Both the position numbers and the translations under genes were made by a program. From Trochalopteron elliotii (Eukaryota; Chordata; Aves; Passeriformes; Leiothrichidae): 64,000 nucleotides of DNA. Every line of letters starts with the position of its first letter. The stretch's first letter is position 1. This document shows, piece by piece, positions 1 to 12,918 of the stretch. Under the pieces are notes generated by a model that made no database searches, was not told where the DNA came from, and saw only the letters and a list, made by a program, of their open reading frames with translations. The DNA lies in the NCBI GenBank assembly GCA_024734555.1, contig JANPWX010000097.1, forward strand, positions 1,069,391 through 1,133,390, in the 5' to 3' direction.

Positions 1-1882
1 ACCATAGAAGCATGTATGCAAGTGCAGGAACTGCAGCCTCACCTGTTCTCTGGGGAGTGCAGTGACTTCCCTGCTAGCTAGCTTGCTCAGTGGCTTACCC
101 ATGGACAGTGTGGCTGTGCAGATCCTTGTTTGTGAGGACAGTTCAATAGCCTCGAATGAGACTGTATAGAGGGTGGGATTTTCCTGATATACACAACTGT
201 ACTTTAGGAATTGAATGGGATCCAAGGTCACATGAGATAGATCCAGTCATATGTCCAGTGGATGACATGGTGTGAACTCCACTGCTGCTCTTGGCTGGTG
301 GGAACTCTCTATGAGGATGGAAGGGCAAGGCACAGAAATAACTTGTTCTTTATGAAAATGAATATTTATAATTCATTGTTTTTATTTTATTACCAGTAGA
401 ATGTAAGGTGAAATAAATGATTCATAAAGCTCATCTTCCCTTATCTCTGCAATTCTTTCTTGGGCTCACTGGCGATATAATTTATACTTGTTTCTCCATT
501 TACTGCAATTGCCCTTTATCAGAATTCAGGGTATACTTTGCTAGCTGATTCTGATAGGAAGTAATGCAAAGAGAATGTTTTTAAAGTAGATTATTACAGG
601 GAAAAGAAAGGTTTTCTATCACCATGATGGTGTTTTGATGGTGTTTGCAAAGGGATCTAAATTTTCTTTCAAGCAGTACTCTAATTGCTTAATCCTCTCA
701 TCTCTATGCATATTTATAAATACAAAAACCCAAGTTACCTTTCCTGTCACCCTAAACCCAGACATATTGATAAGGCAATATGAAATAAAGGAAACAGTTT
801 TGACTTGAGAATTTCTCCCCTTGGTAGAGAAGCAGATATGAAAATAACTTAAATAATAAGCTGAATAAGCTTAGCTTAATACTCTTTAATGTCAGGGTCA
901 TATCTGCAACTGGTGCGAAGAGGGATCGTATTTGAGGGTGACAGATGAGCAGTCTGTTTTCTTCTTGTCTTAAAGTTCTACGAAATCAGATCTTTCAGCT
1001 CTGGAAAAGTGCAGCACTTTTTTCTGAACCAGCCAGAGCTACAGAAAAGCATGTCAGACCAAGTTCTTTCAGGGGACCTTGAAGGGCCTGGAGAAAGCTG
1101 TGGTAATGCCATGGGGGCTCAGTTAATGGGAATACTGCTAATGTGATACTTGCAGTGTTCAAAGTGGCCTTTGAAGGCAGCACAATGAGAAGCACTCCTG
1201 AGTGTTTTATGAAAACTTTCTTCCCCAGCTGCTGCTGGCAGGAGTCTACGGGTTGGGATCTGGTCTGGCTATGAAGGTTCAAGATGAGCAGCTGCCCTTT
1301 AGAGTGTTTGCATTTACTTGCATCAGAATTTGTTGCTCTGAAAAATATGGAGGTGCGTCCAAAGCTCTGCCTTACAGTCCAGGATGAAGAGGGAAGTCAG
1401 CATGGTGCAGGTGAATGTGGCCAGCCATGTGCTGGGTAGGAGAGGCTGTGTGGCTCCTGTCCCAGGCCCTGCACTAAGAGCAAGAACTTCTGGACAGAAG
1501 CAGCGCTGGCCACCTCCTTCCTACTGGCAGGGCATCAATTTGCAGACATTGTCCCCAAACAACAGGAGATGAGCTAAGCCAGATGAAATTTGGCCAGTTC
1601 AGGTGATAAAGCACTTTGCTGCTGCAGAGCTCATTATGAACCTCACAGGCCTTTCTGGACCTAGGAGATAAACAAGGGAGTTCATTAAATGCATTGGCTT
1701 ATTAAGAGTCACTGACTTACCTTCACGATTTAGTCTACCTCGTTTGTTGCTCATCATAGGTAATTGTAGATGATTAAGGATGTGAGGGCTATCAATTTTC
1801 CAGATACTGGGTAAACACCACTGTCCTTGTGTCTTGTCCTAATTATTTAGATTTCTAAGTTCTGATTTATGGTGACATGTGA
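1..1882. other. non-coding unique sequence, no gene seen
   Basis: I see no gene here. Open frames on both strands are under 100 codons, overlap one another in different frames, and resemble no protein family I know. No interspersed repeat or RNA gene is recognisable. The segment at about 1200-1560 is somewhat richer in G+C than its surroundings but shows no splice-site-bounded open block I would defend. Confidence 0.6.
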
Positions 1883-1918
1883 TTTTCTTTTTTTCTTTTT
1901 TTTTTTTTTTTTTTTTTT
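1883..1918. repeat. poly-T tract
   Basis: A run of T interrupted only by isolated C residues, ending in more than 20 uninterrupted T. It could be the poly-A tail of a retrocopy inserted in minus orientation, or simple slippage. The sequence on its right, read on the minus strand, does not resemble a processed mRNA I recognise. Length is likely polymorphic. Confidence 0.85.
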
Positions 1919-2329
1919 GCAACTGGCTTATCAGAGACACAAGAAAGCAATTTTATTTCCAAGAAAAATTCCAACACAACAAATTTCAAATCTTAGTTCA
2001 CTTCCAGTAGCAGAAATCTCCCTGGAATTTGAGGTTCAGATCCAAGAGTCAGTAAATAGCTGGTTGTTGGAGCAACTAAACCAAAACCCCAAAAAGAGGA
2101 AAAAAAATTCTCAGAGCAGGGAATGGGTGCTTTAAGTATTTACATCACATGAGCAGTACCAAAAATATGAAAAAAGTTAATGATGATCATGTTAAAGTTA
2201 TGGAAATGGAGAAAAACATGAAAGTAAACAGAAATAGTTAAAAGGACTGGGGAAAAATAATTAACTGCTTAAAAGGCAGCATGTTAAAACAACAGAATAG
2301 AGAAGGTCATTAGAAGTAAAATACTCATC
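1919..2329. other. A-rich non-coding stretch upstream of CR1 fragment
   Basis: A-rich sequence between the poly-T tract and the first recognisable CR1 block. It may include the further decayed upstream part of the same LINE (endonuclease-RT linker), but I cannot align it to any consensus block with confidence. Confidence 0.4.
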
Positions 2330-3306
2330 CATTTAAATGTGAAAATCCTGTCCAAACGAGGAAAATAAAGGAGAAGTTAAACTCATCCTGTTGAACATAG
2401 AACTCTAATGAGACAAGCCAAAAAAAGATTTTTGAAGAGCAACTTCCTACAGGCATAAAAGTGACTAATAAGAAGTTTCTCAGAAACAGGAAGCCTTTTG
2501 GAAAGTCAATGGGCTGAGAGATGATTAAGGTGCAAATAGGATACTCCAGGAAGCAGTGCCGTGGTGAGAAAGCTAAATGAATTATTTGCATCAATGTTCT
2601 CTTCAGAAGAGGTCATGAAGGTTTCCACACCTGAGCCATTCTTTACAGGTTCAAGCCTGAAGAGTACTCAGAAATCGAACTATCAACAGAGGAGATTTTC
2701 AGAGCAATTCAATAAAATGAGCAGTAGCAAATCTCAAGGACCAGGTAGCATTAAACCAAGCATTCTAAAGAAGCTAAAATATGAGACTGCTAAACTACTA
2801 ATTTCTGAAATCACTCTTGAAAGCAGAGAAATAGGAAGTCACAAATGTGATGCTATTAAAAGTAAAAGTTTAAGGAGCAGAACAGAAAAATTACTGACCA
2901 GTAAAATTGATTTCTGTACCAGACAAATTGGTAGAGATCATAGAAAGTAGAATTGGTAAACACATCACTTTGTAGAGAGCAAACATGCCACACAAATCCA
3001 TTATCATCCTTTGGAGGAGTTAATGAGAATCAGACTAAGGGCATGCTGCTGATATACAGTGGACCTGGCTTTTCACAAAGTGATTCACATCACCAAAGGT
3101 CCTTAAAGGAATTAAACTGTCGTTGGATAAAAAGGAGATCCCCTCACGTGGTTTAATACATGACTTAAAGAAAAGTAACAAAGATTAAGGATGAACTGCT
3201 GTGCTTACAAAGTAGAGAAAGGGGGCCCAACTGAATCCCTCAGGGCCCCTGCTGGGACCCATGCTGATCTGAATTAGATTTGATACAGGAGTGGGGGTGA
3301 AGACAG
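2330..3306 (+). mobile_element. ancient CR1-type LINE fragment, ORF2 linker and reverse-transcriptase N-terminal part
   Basis: Plus-strand remnant of a non-LTR retrotransposon of the CR1 superfamily, closest in feel to the older CR1 lineages widespread in turtles, crocodilians and birds. Blocks in the expected ORF2 order: a linker around 2400-2500; a KLNELFASMF block (about 2570-2600) followed by an acidic stretch and PEPFF (2632-2646); a KSQGPGSIKP-like block (2728-2760) equal to the SPGPDGIHP region before the RT palm; a decayed VPGKLVEIIESRI-like segment (2915-2960); and a degraded FQKAFDKVPHQRLL-like RT motif A block (about 3070-3110). A degraded counterpart of the consensus 'ctgggaccagtgctg' lies near 3252. 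Frames are broken by stops and indels, so it is inactive. The catalytic YADD region and 3' end are absent. Divergence is clearly higher than in the CR1 copies at 42-44 kb. Confidence 0.8.
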
Positions 3307-6300
3307 GCTTTTCTTCAACTTTCTAACTTTCAACTGTTTTCTTTGATCAGGAATACAGTTCAATTTGAGTACAGACTGAACAGGTTGATGCATAGGCCTT
3401 TATGACCAGGAGACCATTGCCAGGCTTGTTTTGTTGAGATATTGTGGGTTTGCAAGCAAGCTTGAAGAGAAAGGAAGAAACTCTTTTTTTCTTAGGTTAG
3501 AAATTACAGTAATGGCAGGCATCAGGGAATATGTTGCGTATGCCTTGGACTTGACAGAGCTGGCAGATATTCCTCTTGTGTATGTCAAGCAAATTAAATG
3601 CTAATATTGACCCACCACTAGCAAAGATACTTGTCGACTGAGGATGGGAGAAAAGAAAGGATTTGCCAATCTATAGACCAAGATGTCAGAAATATGATAC
3701 TACAAAAAGAAGCAACTTATTATCATTGAAACATCAGATTTTCACAAATTGTTATGCTTAAGCAGTTTTATTACTCTCTTGTATGAATCGAAGTTCTCTA
3801 TGTTAAATTTGGCTATCTAGGAAATCTAGGTAATTTTTTACTCCTGGTATGTGGAGATAATTGATTGTCAAAAGCTAAGTGGTCACAAGGAAAAATTATT
3901 TTCTCTGCTTTAATTAGTGAGCCTTTTCAGACACTCCAAATCCTTAACTCATGAGAATCTTAAGGCAAAAACAACCTTTGTATTGGCAGGTACACATCTT
4001 TGTTCTTTTCTTGATATTAAATGACTGTAACCTTTCTCCTTTAGAGATGTTATTGTTCCATTAAATGAGATGCTTTTTCAAAACTTATCTTTCAAACAAA
4101 CTGCACTATAACTGTTGCATACAATGATCGTAACTCTGAACTACGAATCTATTCACAAAGTGCATTGATGATACTTAGGGTTATATTTCTAAGCCTTTTG
4201 CTAGCATAACGGCTGTTTTGGGGCATGGTAGTTAGTGTGGTTGTGTAATTTTTACTTCCAAGTAACATAACAGCCTAACAGCCAGTCTCTCGTGTAAGAA
4301 ATGCCTATATCTCACTTTCAGTGGAGCCATGAGTAAAGAACAGGTAAATAAACCTTTGTATGGTTTGTTATAGCTTGCATACATATACACTCTCATATCT
4401 TCATATGTATTGCACATCTCGGACAGCAGGGCAGGCTGTAGGGTATTTGGCAGGTATGTGGCAGGTACTGCACTTGTGCATTGTGTAATCTACCAGGGAA
4501 AACTCCTGTATGGGAAAATAATAATTTACAGACATGAAATTAGTGAAACTCCCAAGAAACCACAGCACAACACTGTCAAAATAGCTGTAAAAATCTACTT
4601 TCCCACTCTTACTATGACAGTGAAATTAGTGGAATTGAGGAATTTAATTAGGTTGTCTGCTTGTGCTGTTTGGCATTGCCTCATGTTTTGTGGAATAACA
4701 GGCCCTGCCATCAAATTGCTCAAAGCTCTGGTTAGAACAAAACAGTTCACATCAATTCACATGAACAGTACAATGACAGGTTACACCATTGAAATGTGGA
4801 GTTAATGTCCAAGGCAATGCCAATCTGATCTGACAGTGGTATATAGTGATGGTGAACAGCTGTCAACAAGGACACAAGTGCATGGAGACAGAAATCCCAG
4901 AACATCCAACAGATTCTTCTTTTGCTTATCCTCCTTTTGAACTGATTCAGTGAAATTGCTTGCATTTGCAAGGATACCAGGAAAAAATTAGGTCAAGCAC
5001 AATATTGTCCCTGAAGTACTTCCATTGAAATGGGTAGAATGATACCCACTTCTTTCTTTCAGGGCTAAATCCAGCCCATTTTTATTTCTGACGCATTTTG
5101 CATAAAATGAATTAATCAGTTGACAGGTTTAGAGTAGGAAGAGATTAAAAAAAACCCCAAACTAAAGCTGTTTCGTGATGTTCCCAAATTTGCTTTAGGC
5201 TGAAAGAAACTTCTGTGAAGTCTCTTTCTATCTTTGCCTTGTTTGTATAGTCTTCCATAGATACCTCTTACTGTATCAAAGTGATACTGTTGATAACATG
5301 ATACTGGAAGAGCTGAATTTTGGGTTGAGCTGTTAAGTCCATTCCTGTATGTATGGTGAAAGGCCAACACCTTCCCCCCACATACAATTTCTATGTCAAG
5401 ACTAGGATACTAAAACCATATAACTTCAGTTCTGCTTGTCTTTCTGAGAGATTAGGGAACTACAAAATTACAAAAGCAAACATCTGCCTGGACTGATATC
5501 GCCTGGCTGAATTTTTCACCATTCTTTTTCTCTTACTACATTTGTGAATTTCTGTCCCAGCAAGACTACAAATGAAGCTCAGCTGACCAGTGGAAAGTGA
5601 GAATAAGCACTGAGTTTGTATCTAGGGAACAGAATATTTTATCTGCTTGGACAATGCTCTTACCATTTGTGGGATGAGGTGAACAGATAATAAGTACAAA
5701 TCTTTGTTAATGTAACCATAAAGTTTTACAGCTAAAATTGAAAAGGTCAAGCAGTGCAAAAATCAAGGTTTCACTAGCAATCTTTAGCTTGGCTTCATTC
5801 CACAGTATTTTCTATTTTACGTTGTTAAATGTGTCATGTAATGTATTCCTCTTTGACGCTAAGTGTGTATGATAAGTATACAGGGCATGAATTGTGGTAG
5901 AAGTAACTGTTGCCATGGGAACTTTAACTTTTGCATATTCCAAGTTTGAATCTGTAATAGTGAAATCATAAGACTATGATGAATTGGGACGTGGCACATC
6001 CCTCTGACCCACCCCTTTGAAGACATCCCTTCTTGTATACCTCCCTACCAGCACCATGCTCCCACATCTGATCTGCAGCTGGTCCCTACACTGGGACAGG
6101 GAAACACTGGACTGTTCTTCTGCCTCTCTTTTTCAGAGTCCACTGAATTTCTTCCTGATACTGTCCACTTACAGGTGAGCCTCTTGGGGCTTGTACACAG
6201 GATCAGATCTGACCTATGTTGCCTTGTTCAATGAGTTTTTCAGCATGTGTTTGGCAACACTTATCAGTTCTTTGGCAATTCCAGATGCATTTTCCCTTAG

Positions 6301-7013
6301 CTTCTCACAGCTACAGAGTTATGGACATACTTTATGTTGTGAAGAACAAGGCTATTTATTGTATGGCAACTTCTGCTGGACCTAGCCAGAACCTGGAACC
6401 CTACTCCAGGGGCTTGAACAAAGTTATTTGTCCCCTAAGCATTTTATACCATTAGTTTCCCAGAGAAATACACTGCACAGAAACATTCTTCCTTTCAGCC
6501 CCTTCTCTAACCTAGCCCTAAAATGGGAATTGCTGTCTTGCTGAAATTCTGATGCAGTGTTTGTTTGCTCCCAGATAGGCCTCAAACCCTGAAATATCAA
6601 AAGCATGAAATAGATCTGCAGAGTGAAACATATTTGTAGATAAAAAAACTGTTCATTTAGCCAGTCTCCAATGACACTTGTCACCTTGTGGGGACTTTTT
6701 CCAATATTGTGAGGTTTTTTTCCTTCCTGTGGCCTGAATATCTGCCTGAAATATGGCTCCTGAGGGATCTCAGTTCACAGTGGGGAGAAGCCCAAACTCT
6801 GTGTCCTTTGCACAGTTCTGTGGGCCTCTTCTGAGGGGAGATTCAAACAGAAGTGATATAGGAATACATTTTCCAGGGGAAATGCCAAGCCACTGTTCAG
6901 ACATTTTGATACAGGCTGATGAGGTAACTTGGATGACTCCACAACTTCTCTGTGTATGAACCACTTTGTTCTCACCACTTTTCTGTGCAGTGATTTTTCA
7001 TAGCTTTAAATTC
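3307..7013. other. non-coding unique sequence, no gene seen
   Basis: About 3.7 kb with only short open frames (131 codons at most), none resembling a known protein. No repeat family is recognised, apart from a possible trace of an old dispersed element at about 5063-5080 (a 'gggctaaatccagccc'-like inverted block). The block at 6000-6185 is C-rich but not a recognisable LTR. Confidence 0.6.
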
Positions 7014-7087
7014 AGGGGGAAGAGGTGTGTGGGGGGAGGTGTGGAGAGAGAGAGAAAGAGAGAAGGAAAAAAAAGAAGGAAAGAAGG
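7014..7087. repeat. purine-rich low-complexity tract
   Basis: A G-rich start with runs of five and six G is followed by 45 uninterrupted purines (7043-7087) of GA and GAAA character. Such homopurine stretches are common simple sequence in vertebrate DNA and can adopt triplex structure. No coding role: the open frames running through it are purely compositional. Confidence 0.85.
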
Positions 7088-8632
7088 TTGGTCTATGTCC
7101 TCTACCACAATACACACAATTATCAAAGGAAAGTGACAATCAACAGAAATTGGAAGGTAGCTTCCCAGAAATGTTGTGTGCCATCGCTTGGTGAACAAAG
7201 AGTTTATTCTTTCCCTCTTGGGATGATCACCCATGTCAAATATTCTGGCACATTCTTGAGCCTGCTATCCAAATAATATTCACTTACTAACAGGAATATT
7301 TGTTTGTGGGTCATGCTCTAAGTTATACTGCTGGGGTTTGCAGGGCATGAGAATTTTTAGTGTTGTAAAGAGCATAAAAGGCCACCTTTCTCTGCAGGCA
7401 AGCAGAGACTCTGCATTCTCTTCATGTAGGCTCTTCTTTGTCTTTAGTCCGGAGATTGTCTTAGATTCAAGTCAACCAAACAAAAGCTGATTATCTCACC
7501 TTTAAATAGAGGGATTACGGAGGAGAAGTTGAAACTGGGTAACCAATCTCATACTTGAGCAGCTGAGGGGGATAACCCTTCAGATGAAACAGATTTGTAG
7601 GAAAAAGGGGAAAAAAATTCCAAGCTGAAGATTAATGCAGAGCCGTAGCTCCAAGTGTCACGCCTGACATTTGACTCATCATTCATAGTTATTTGTATCT
7701 GTATAAAAAGGGAGCACAAATAAATAGCGATTTTAATTCGTTCTGCAGCAGCAAACCTGCTTTTCTTCTAAATAGTTCACCATAAGGGAAACTTCCTTGA
7801 GAAGCATTAAAAAGTAGAAAAATGCCAATGTCAGCATTGACATCTTTATCTTTTCTCTTCCCACAGCCCCACAACAAATGTTTTTGGGTTTTTGTTAGCA
7901 ACATGTATTTCCTCTTACTTATTGTGGATGCCTTGAAACTAAATAGGATGCAATTAAATTCTTGAAAATGGCCTCCCTAGAACAGCTCTCTTGTAGGAGT
8001 ACCATAGAACAGGTCCCAAAATAGTACAAAGGAACGCTCAGCAGAATTCAGATATTACATCTGTGCAAAGGTAATTTTAAGCAATCCTTTAATTTTCCCA
8101 GTCCTTTTTTACTTCGGCTAGTATCCTGAAAACTGTTTTTCATCTTCACTGTTAAAACACTGTTAAGATGAAAATGCTGATGGTACCCTGGGCTTCCTGA
8201 AGTTGGTGGCTCCTGGGTTTCCCTGGAACACATAGCCTTTCCCTCTGTCTGACCACAGTCTCTCTCCATCGTCTGTGTTGGGGGAGTTTTGGAATTATCT
8301 CAGCATTAGTGTGCTCACAAAGGGTTTTCCTGTGCTGGTACAAGCTCCCAGAGTTGCCATGTTGCTTTGGGCTAGAGGAGAGATGGAAGCCAGGTTTTGC
8401 CTTCAAAATGCACTAAAACTGAAAGCAGTTTTCTGACTTGACCACACTGGCACTGTTTTGACTCTGAAATGGGTGTATGTTTGAAGATCATATGGATCAA
8501 GAGTCCTGGAAGTAAGATAAACTGGATTCCATGGGAGCTTTTTTCTGTGCTCTATCTAACCTACAAAATTGAATACTTGGATCAGTAACTGCTGAAGACA
8601 TGTTTTTCACCAGATCAACATATGTGGAAATG
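7088..8632. other. non-coding unique sequence, no gene seen
   Basis: No recognisable exon, RNA gene or repeat. Overlapping minus-strand frames at 8048-8406 (73 and 84 codons) have no family resemblance. Confidence 0.6.
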
Positions 8633-8702
8633 GACCTGATTCTGCTTTAAGCTGGTCCAGTTTCAAGGAGGTGATTCTGATTTATACTCAGGTAACTGAG
8701 AG
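8633..8702. repeat. probable remnant of an ancient dispersed amniote palindromic repeat
   Basis: The series 'ggacctgattctgctttaa', then 'gtgattctgatttatactc', then 'ggtaactgag' resembles the widespread amniote motif set that pairs 'cctgattctg' with 'gtgtaaatcaggagtaact' around a 'gaagtcaatgg' core. The core itself is missing here. I cannot name the family. It is weaker than the related copies at 13971, 14660 and 41488. Confidence 0.35.
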
Positions 8703-9109
8703 GAAAATCAGTTCTATTGTATACATAAGAGTGCTCATATTTTAAAAGGCCTAGAGTTTTAAGCTGTCATTTCAGCCAAGACAATATATTTTCTTGTCGC
8801 CCATCCTCAGAGTCCATGACAGCTCAGGGCTCTTTTGGATGGATTTTTGAGTTGGAGGAGGATAGCAACAAGCTACAAAAACATCACAGAGTGTCTTTCT
8901 AGTATTTTACCTTTTCCTCTAGTCTTCTTTATATCATCACAAACTAGATAAAACAGCAGTGCACAGCATGAGTAGCATTTTGATGTCATTCAGGCTACCA
9001 AGGAAGTGGAAGATACAGCTTAGTTCAAAGTGCCAGACATGCACTGACAAGATTAATTTACAGCAAAGTCAGAAATCTGAGTAGGTTTGAATTATGCTTC
9101 TCCATATTA
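8703..9109. other. non-coding unique sequence, nothing seen
   Basis: About 0.4 kb with no recognisable feature. Confidence 0.55.
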
Positions 9110-9138
9110 CAAAAAAAAAAAAAAAAAAGAAAGAAAAA
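9110..9138. repeat. poly-A tract
   Basis: Eighteen or so consecutive A followed by GAAAGAAAAA. It could be a retrocopy tail or simple slippage. The upstream sequence is not recognisable as an mRNA or SINE. Confidence 0.8.
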
Positions 9139-12100
9139 TATTGCAGTATGGAAATTGATGTGGCATAGTGCACAGGGGAAAGAAAAAAAACCATTTTCAT
9201 TCTACTTTAGAGATAGCATCAAAGACAAGCTAGTGAGAACATCTAACACTGGCATTAGGAGAGAAAGGTATTTGTCTTCCCAAGTCAGACCAAATTCTAC
9301 TTTTTTAATTATTGTGGGGAAATACAGATTTACACCTGAACCAATAAAAGCAGGATGAACTCCTTTTCAGCATGCAAGAAGAGAAGAAATACAGATCACT
9401 CTGCAAAGCACAGGAAAGAGTGCAAAGTAATTTGCACCACCAAAACACATTTCCCCCTTCAGTACGAAGCAGTGGGGAACGGCAATCAGAATTGATTGTT
9501 CCAGTTAAAATTCCACATCATGATGTTACTGAAAAAGTAGCATGATGAGCTCAGCTTTTCTAAAATGTGTCACAAAAAATATAGGCAGAAGCCTGTTGTG
9601 ATTAAAGATGTCTTTGACACCTCATACATTTTCTTGATTCATTGTACATCATTAAAATTTCTTTTTTGTCACAATTTTTTGTATGGACAAGCCATTAAAT
9701 TCAAATTACATCTTGAAGGAAGTTTATTTCATTTGGGCCTTACCATGGAAAGGTATTGAATGTATTTGTATTTCTAATGTGAACGAACAGGTCAGATCTT
9801 AATAGCAGGTTAGACAGGTGTGATAGTCAAGATGTATAAACAGAACTACTCTTTTTTTTGCTTTAGCAGTCCACTTCTACCTTTTCTGTGCAGAAACTCC
9901 AAATATTTATGTAAATATGTAAATCAGGGTGATAAAAATGATAGAAAACCTTTTTTTTCCTCCAGCTCCTGAGCCATAATTTTATGTTTTATTGCTGATT
10001 ACAGTGACATTAAATAGTCAGTAAAACAAGTATATATGCATCACACAGTGCATAAACAGCATTTTGGATGACTGTCTAAGTTATTTAAAATTTTTCAGTG
10101 ATGTGATATTTAGAATTGTATCCTTTCTTAGAAATCCCTTTCCTTTTTTGACTTCTCAATGGCAGTGATTTTTGAGTAAGAAGCTAGAACTGTATAATCA
10201 AATTCATTACACTGAAGTAGAAAGTCTTTATTTGACATTAATTTGAAAATAAATTGTGTCACTAAGTCTCCCCCTTCATTTAAAGATAAGCGTTTTGTAA
10301 AGTTAAATAAAGTGCAAAGGTACATACTCAGTTGGAGGCTTGTGCAGTTCTTGAAAGTCTTCTAAATATGATTACAAATTTTCTGATAATTTTCTGACTT
10401 ATGCTGCCCCCGTGAATCCTCCTTCTCTGCCTTTCACCGTTACATTAGGGTTTGCCTTATGCAATCAGGACAGCAAATATGCCCTGCTTGAAAATGAAAG
10501 CAGGTTTGGTTTTTGTTTTTATATTTTTTGACAATAGAGTTTCTAGCTAGAGCTTGTTCAAACCCTTGCTGGGTTGTCAGAAACCAGTGACAGAAATGGC
10601 TTCTGATTCATGGCTGTGCTTTGTTACCTTTCAAAACATTTGTGTTTGTAAGCTCTGCTGTTGCTGACTACCTTAGTGTTTACTACATGCAGATGCCATT
10701 ATGCAAGGTGTTGATCTTCTTCAACATGGACAGTAGTCTAGCAACTTGGATGATGTCCACAGCATCTTTCACGATCATGTCCAAACTCTAGAAACAGTCT
10801 TACTTCTGCTTTCACACAAACCATTGATGCTGAGTGATCTTTGTGATAATGCTAGGATTTCATTTTAACTTGTCTGTAATTTTTATTTACTGTAATGTTT
10901 TTCTGTTTACTGAAAGTCCAGTAAGATTTTGAATTATAAAGATAAACCTTTCTCCACCATTTTATGGTGTCATTGCGTCAGGAAATAAAAACATTCCAAG
11001 GTTGCTTTCCGAGATACATCAAACTGTTGAACAGGACTGCACATGGACTAATTATTTCACTTGATACATAACCAGGATGTCAACTCAGCCTCAGCAAGGA
11101 CCTCTGGGAGAGAAACAGAATTACCTGTACTTATACAAATATGTTCTGGAGACTAGCTGCAGTAGACCCAGTAGCCATTTCAGAAGACAAGTAAAAAAGT
11201 ATTCTCATCCTTAGCTAGTAGACTCCTCTAGGGATATTATGAAAATACATGAGTAACTGTCAGCCCAGAAGGCTGATAAACACAACAGTTCTTCAGACAG
11301 ATGCTGATTTTCATTCTGGTAAAAAAAGTCATGTACATGTTCTCCAAACTATCTTAAAAAAAAAAATACATATGTTATAGTCACAGATACCAGTTTTCTC
11401 CTTAGCCATGGAACAGTGCCTCTCCTTAGAATAAGTCTGGTGTATCCCAAGCAGCTTAGTAGAAGTAGGAGCACAATTACTGCCCTTGAATTTAACCACT
11501 ATTAAAAGAGGATTCTCCACTGAACTACAGTCCTTCCCCTCATTAATTTTGTACAAGATGCATTTCCACCTGGGATCTGCTAGTAAACTTGTCTTCCATA
11601 GTACAGCAGATAATATAGTCTCTGGAATGTGTCTGTAGTCCAGGACAACACTTTGGAAAAGGCACCTTAAATCTCTGTAGGTAGGCAGATTATCATATTC
11701 ACAATATTCCTAAACTCCACCTCCATGAATAATAAGAACTTTGGTCTGTTGCTTCAGGGGGAGCTTCATCAATGCTTGTAACATCCTCATCTGCTCCAGA
11801 ATTTGGCTCTTCCACATCCACTGACAGACCTGGATTCTCCCTTGACATGGGTTGGGTTATTTATGCCAACCTTGATATGCTTGCAAGGAGATTGATGGTG
11901 ACATCCCCATCAGAACTAGATGCTGTGCAAGGTATTCTTTTGACAGAGTTTCATATGCCTGAAATCTTCTCAATGTGGCAAGTAAAGAAAGAGTTTGGCT
12001 CTGCTGGGCACATTTTTGTGATGAGCTGTCTCAGTGGGATTCCTGTCTCCATTCAGCTTCCCAAACCACAAAGGCAAAACCACAACCAGCCTGCAGATCT

Positions 12101-12887
12101 GCATATGTTCTGTTTAACACTGTGAATAAGTAAGAGCTCTCAACACCTCTTGACCATATGTAGGGCAAATATTTCTCTTCTGAGGAATGATAGACTTACA
12201 GTTTATATACTGAAATTGCATTTCTCAGTACTCAGGAAAACTTTTCACTGTTGATCATACTTTGTAAATTGTGCCTCTGAGATGAGATGCAAGCAGGAAA
12301 CTATGTCAAGGTAAACACGTATTTCGGCACAATTGAAAAGAGGGCCAGTGTTTGGGGGAAGGATCATTTTAATTTATGATGTGCCACTGACACTCATCTG
12401 GGATATCACACCAGAGTCAGCCCACTTGCTCCTGAGATTCATCAGGCTGGTCCTCCTTTTCATAAAATCACAATTTGTATTCCTCCATAAGACTATCATC
12501 TAATATACATATTTCAGTAAAATCACCAGCTCTTAGAGACTAGGGGAAGCTTAGAAAAAATTGTAATGGGTTGTTTCTTGCTCCTAGATTTTCCAAATGT
12601 GCTTGATTTCCTTTTCTAGCACTCAGAATGCATATCTTATTTTACTACTAACTGTTAGTCAGAAACAAACTTTGTTTATTTCAATGGGCTTTTCTACAAA
12701 ATGTTAGAGATATAAGTATTATAAAACAATCTAGTACATTATAGCATAAATATTTTTGCAAGTGTACTAAAAGATGAAGTGCGTCTCCCCCTCTGTGGCT
12801 TCAGAGAAAGTTTTCTTTATTTTTTCTGAATGTAGTAGCGCCTTCTTATTGTTTCTGAGGGCAGTGGTTACAGACATAATCACTCAT
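9139..12887. other. non-coding unique sequence with one weak exon-like segment
   Basis: Predominantly AT-rich unique sequence with no repeat I recognise. The only segment with any coding character is 11758-11931, an AG/GT-bounded 174-nt open block inside a 117-codon plus-strand frame (described as a finding). It resembles no protein I know, and length alone does not make it exceptional in this window. Confidence 0.55.
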
Positions 12888-12918
12888 ACACACACACACA
12901 CACACGCACACACACACA
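12888..12918. repeat. (CA)n dinucleotide microsatellite
   Basis: About 15 AC/CA units with a single G interruption at 12906. A typical vertebrate CA microsatellite, probably length-polymorphic. Confidence 0.95.

Noticed and set aside
6000..6185. C-rich block considered as a retroviral LTR
   Set aside because: No TG...CA ends, no second LTR, no primer-binding site or polypurine tract could be found.
7014..7087. Purine tract considered as a regulatory or coding element
   Set aside because: Ordinary homopurine simple sequence. The charged K/R/E frame through it is compositional.
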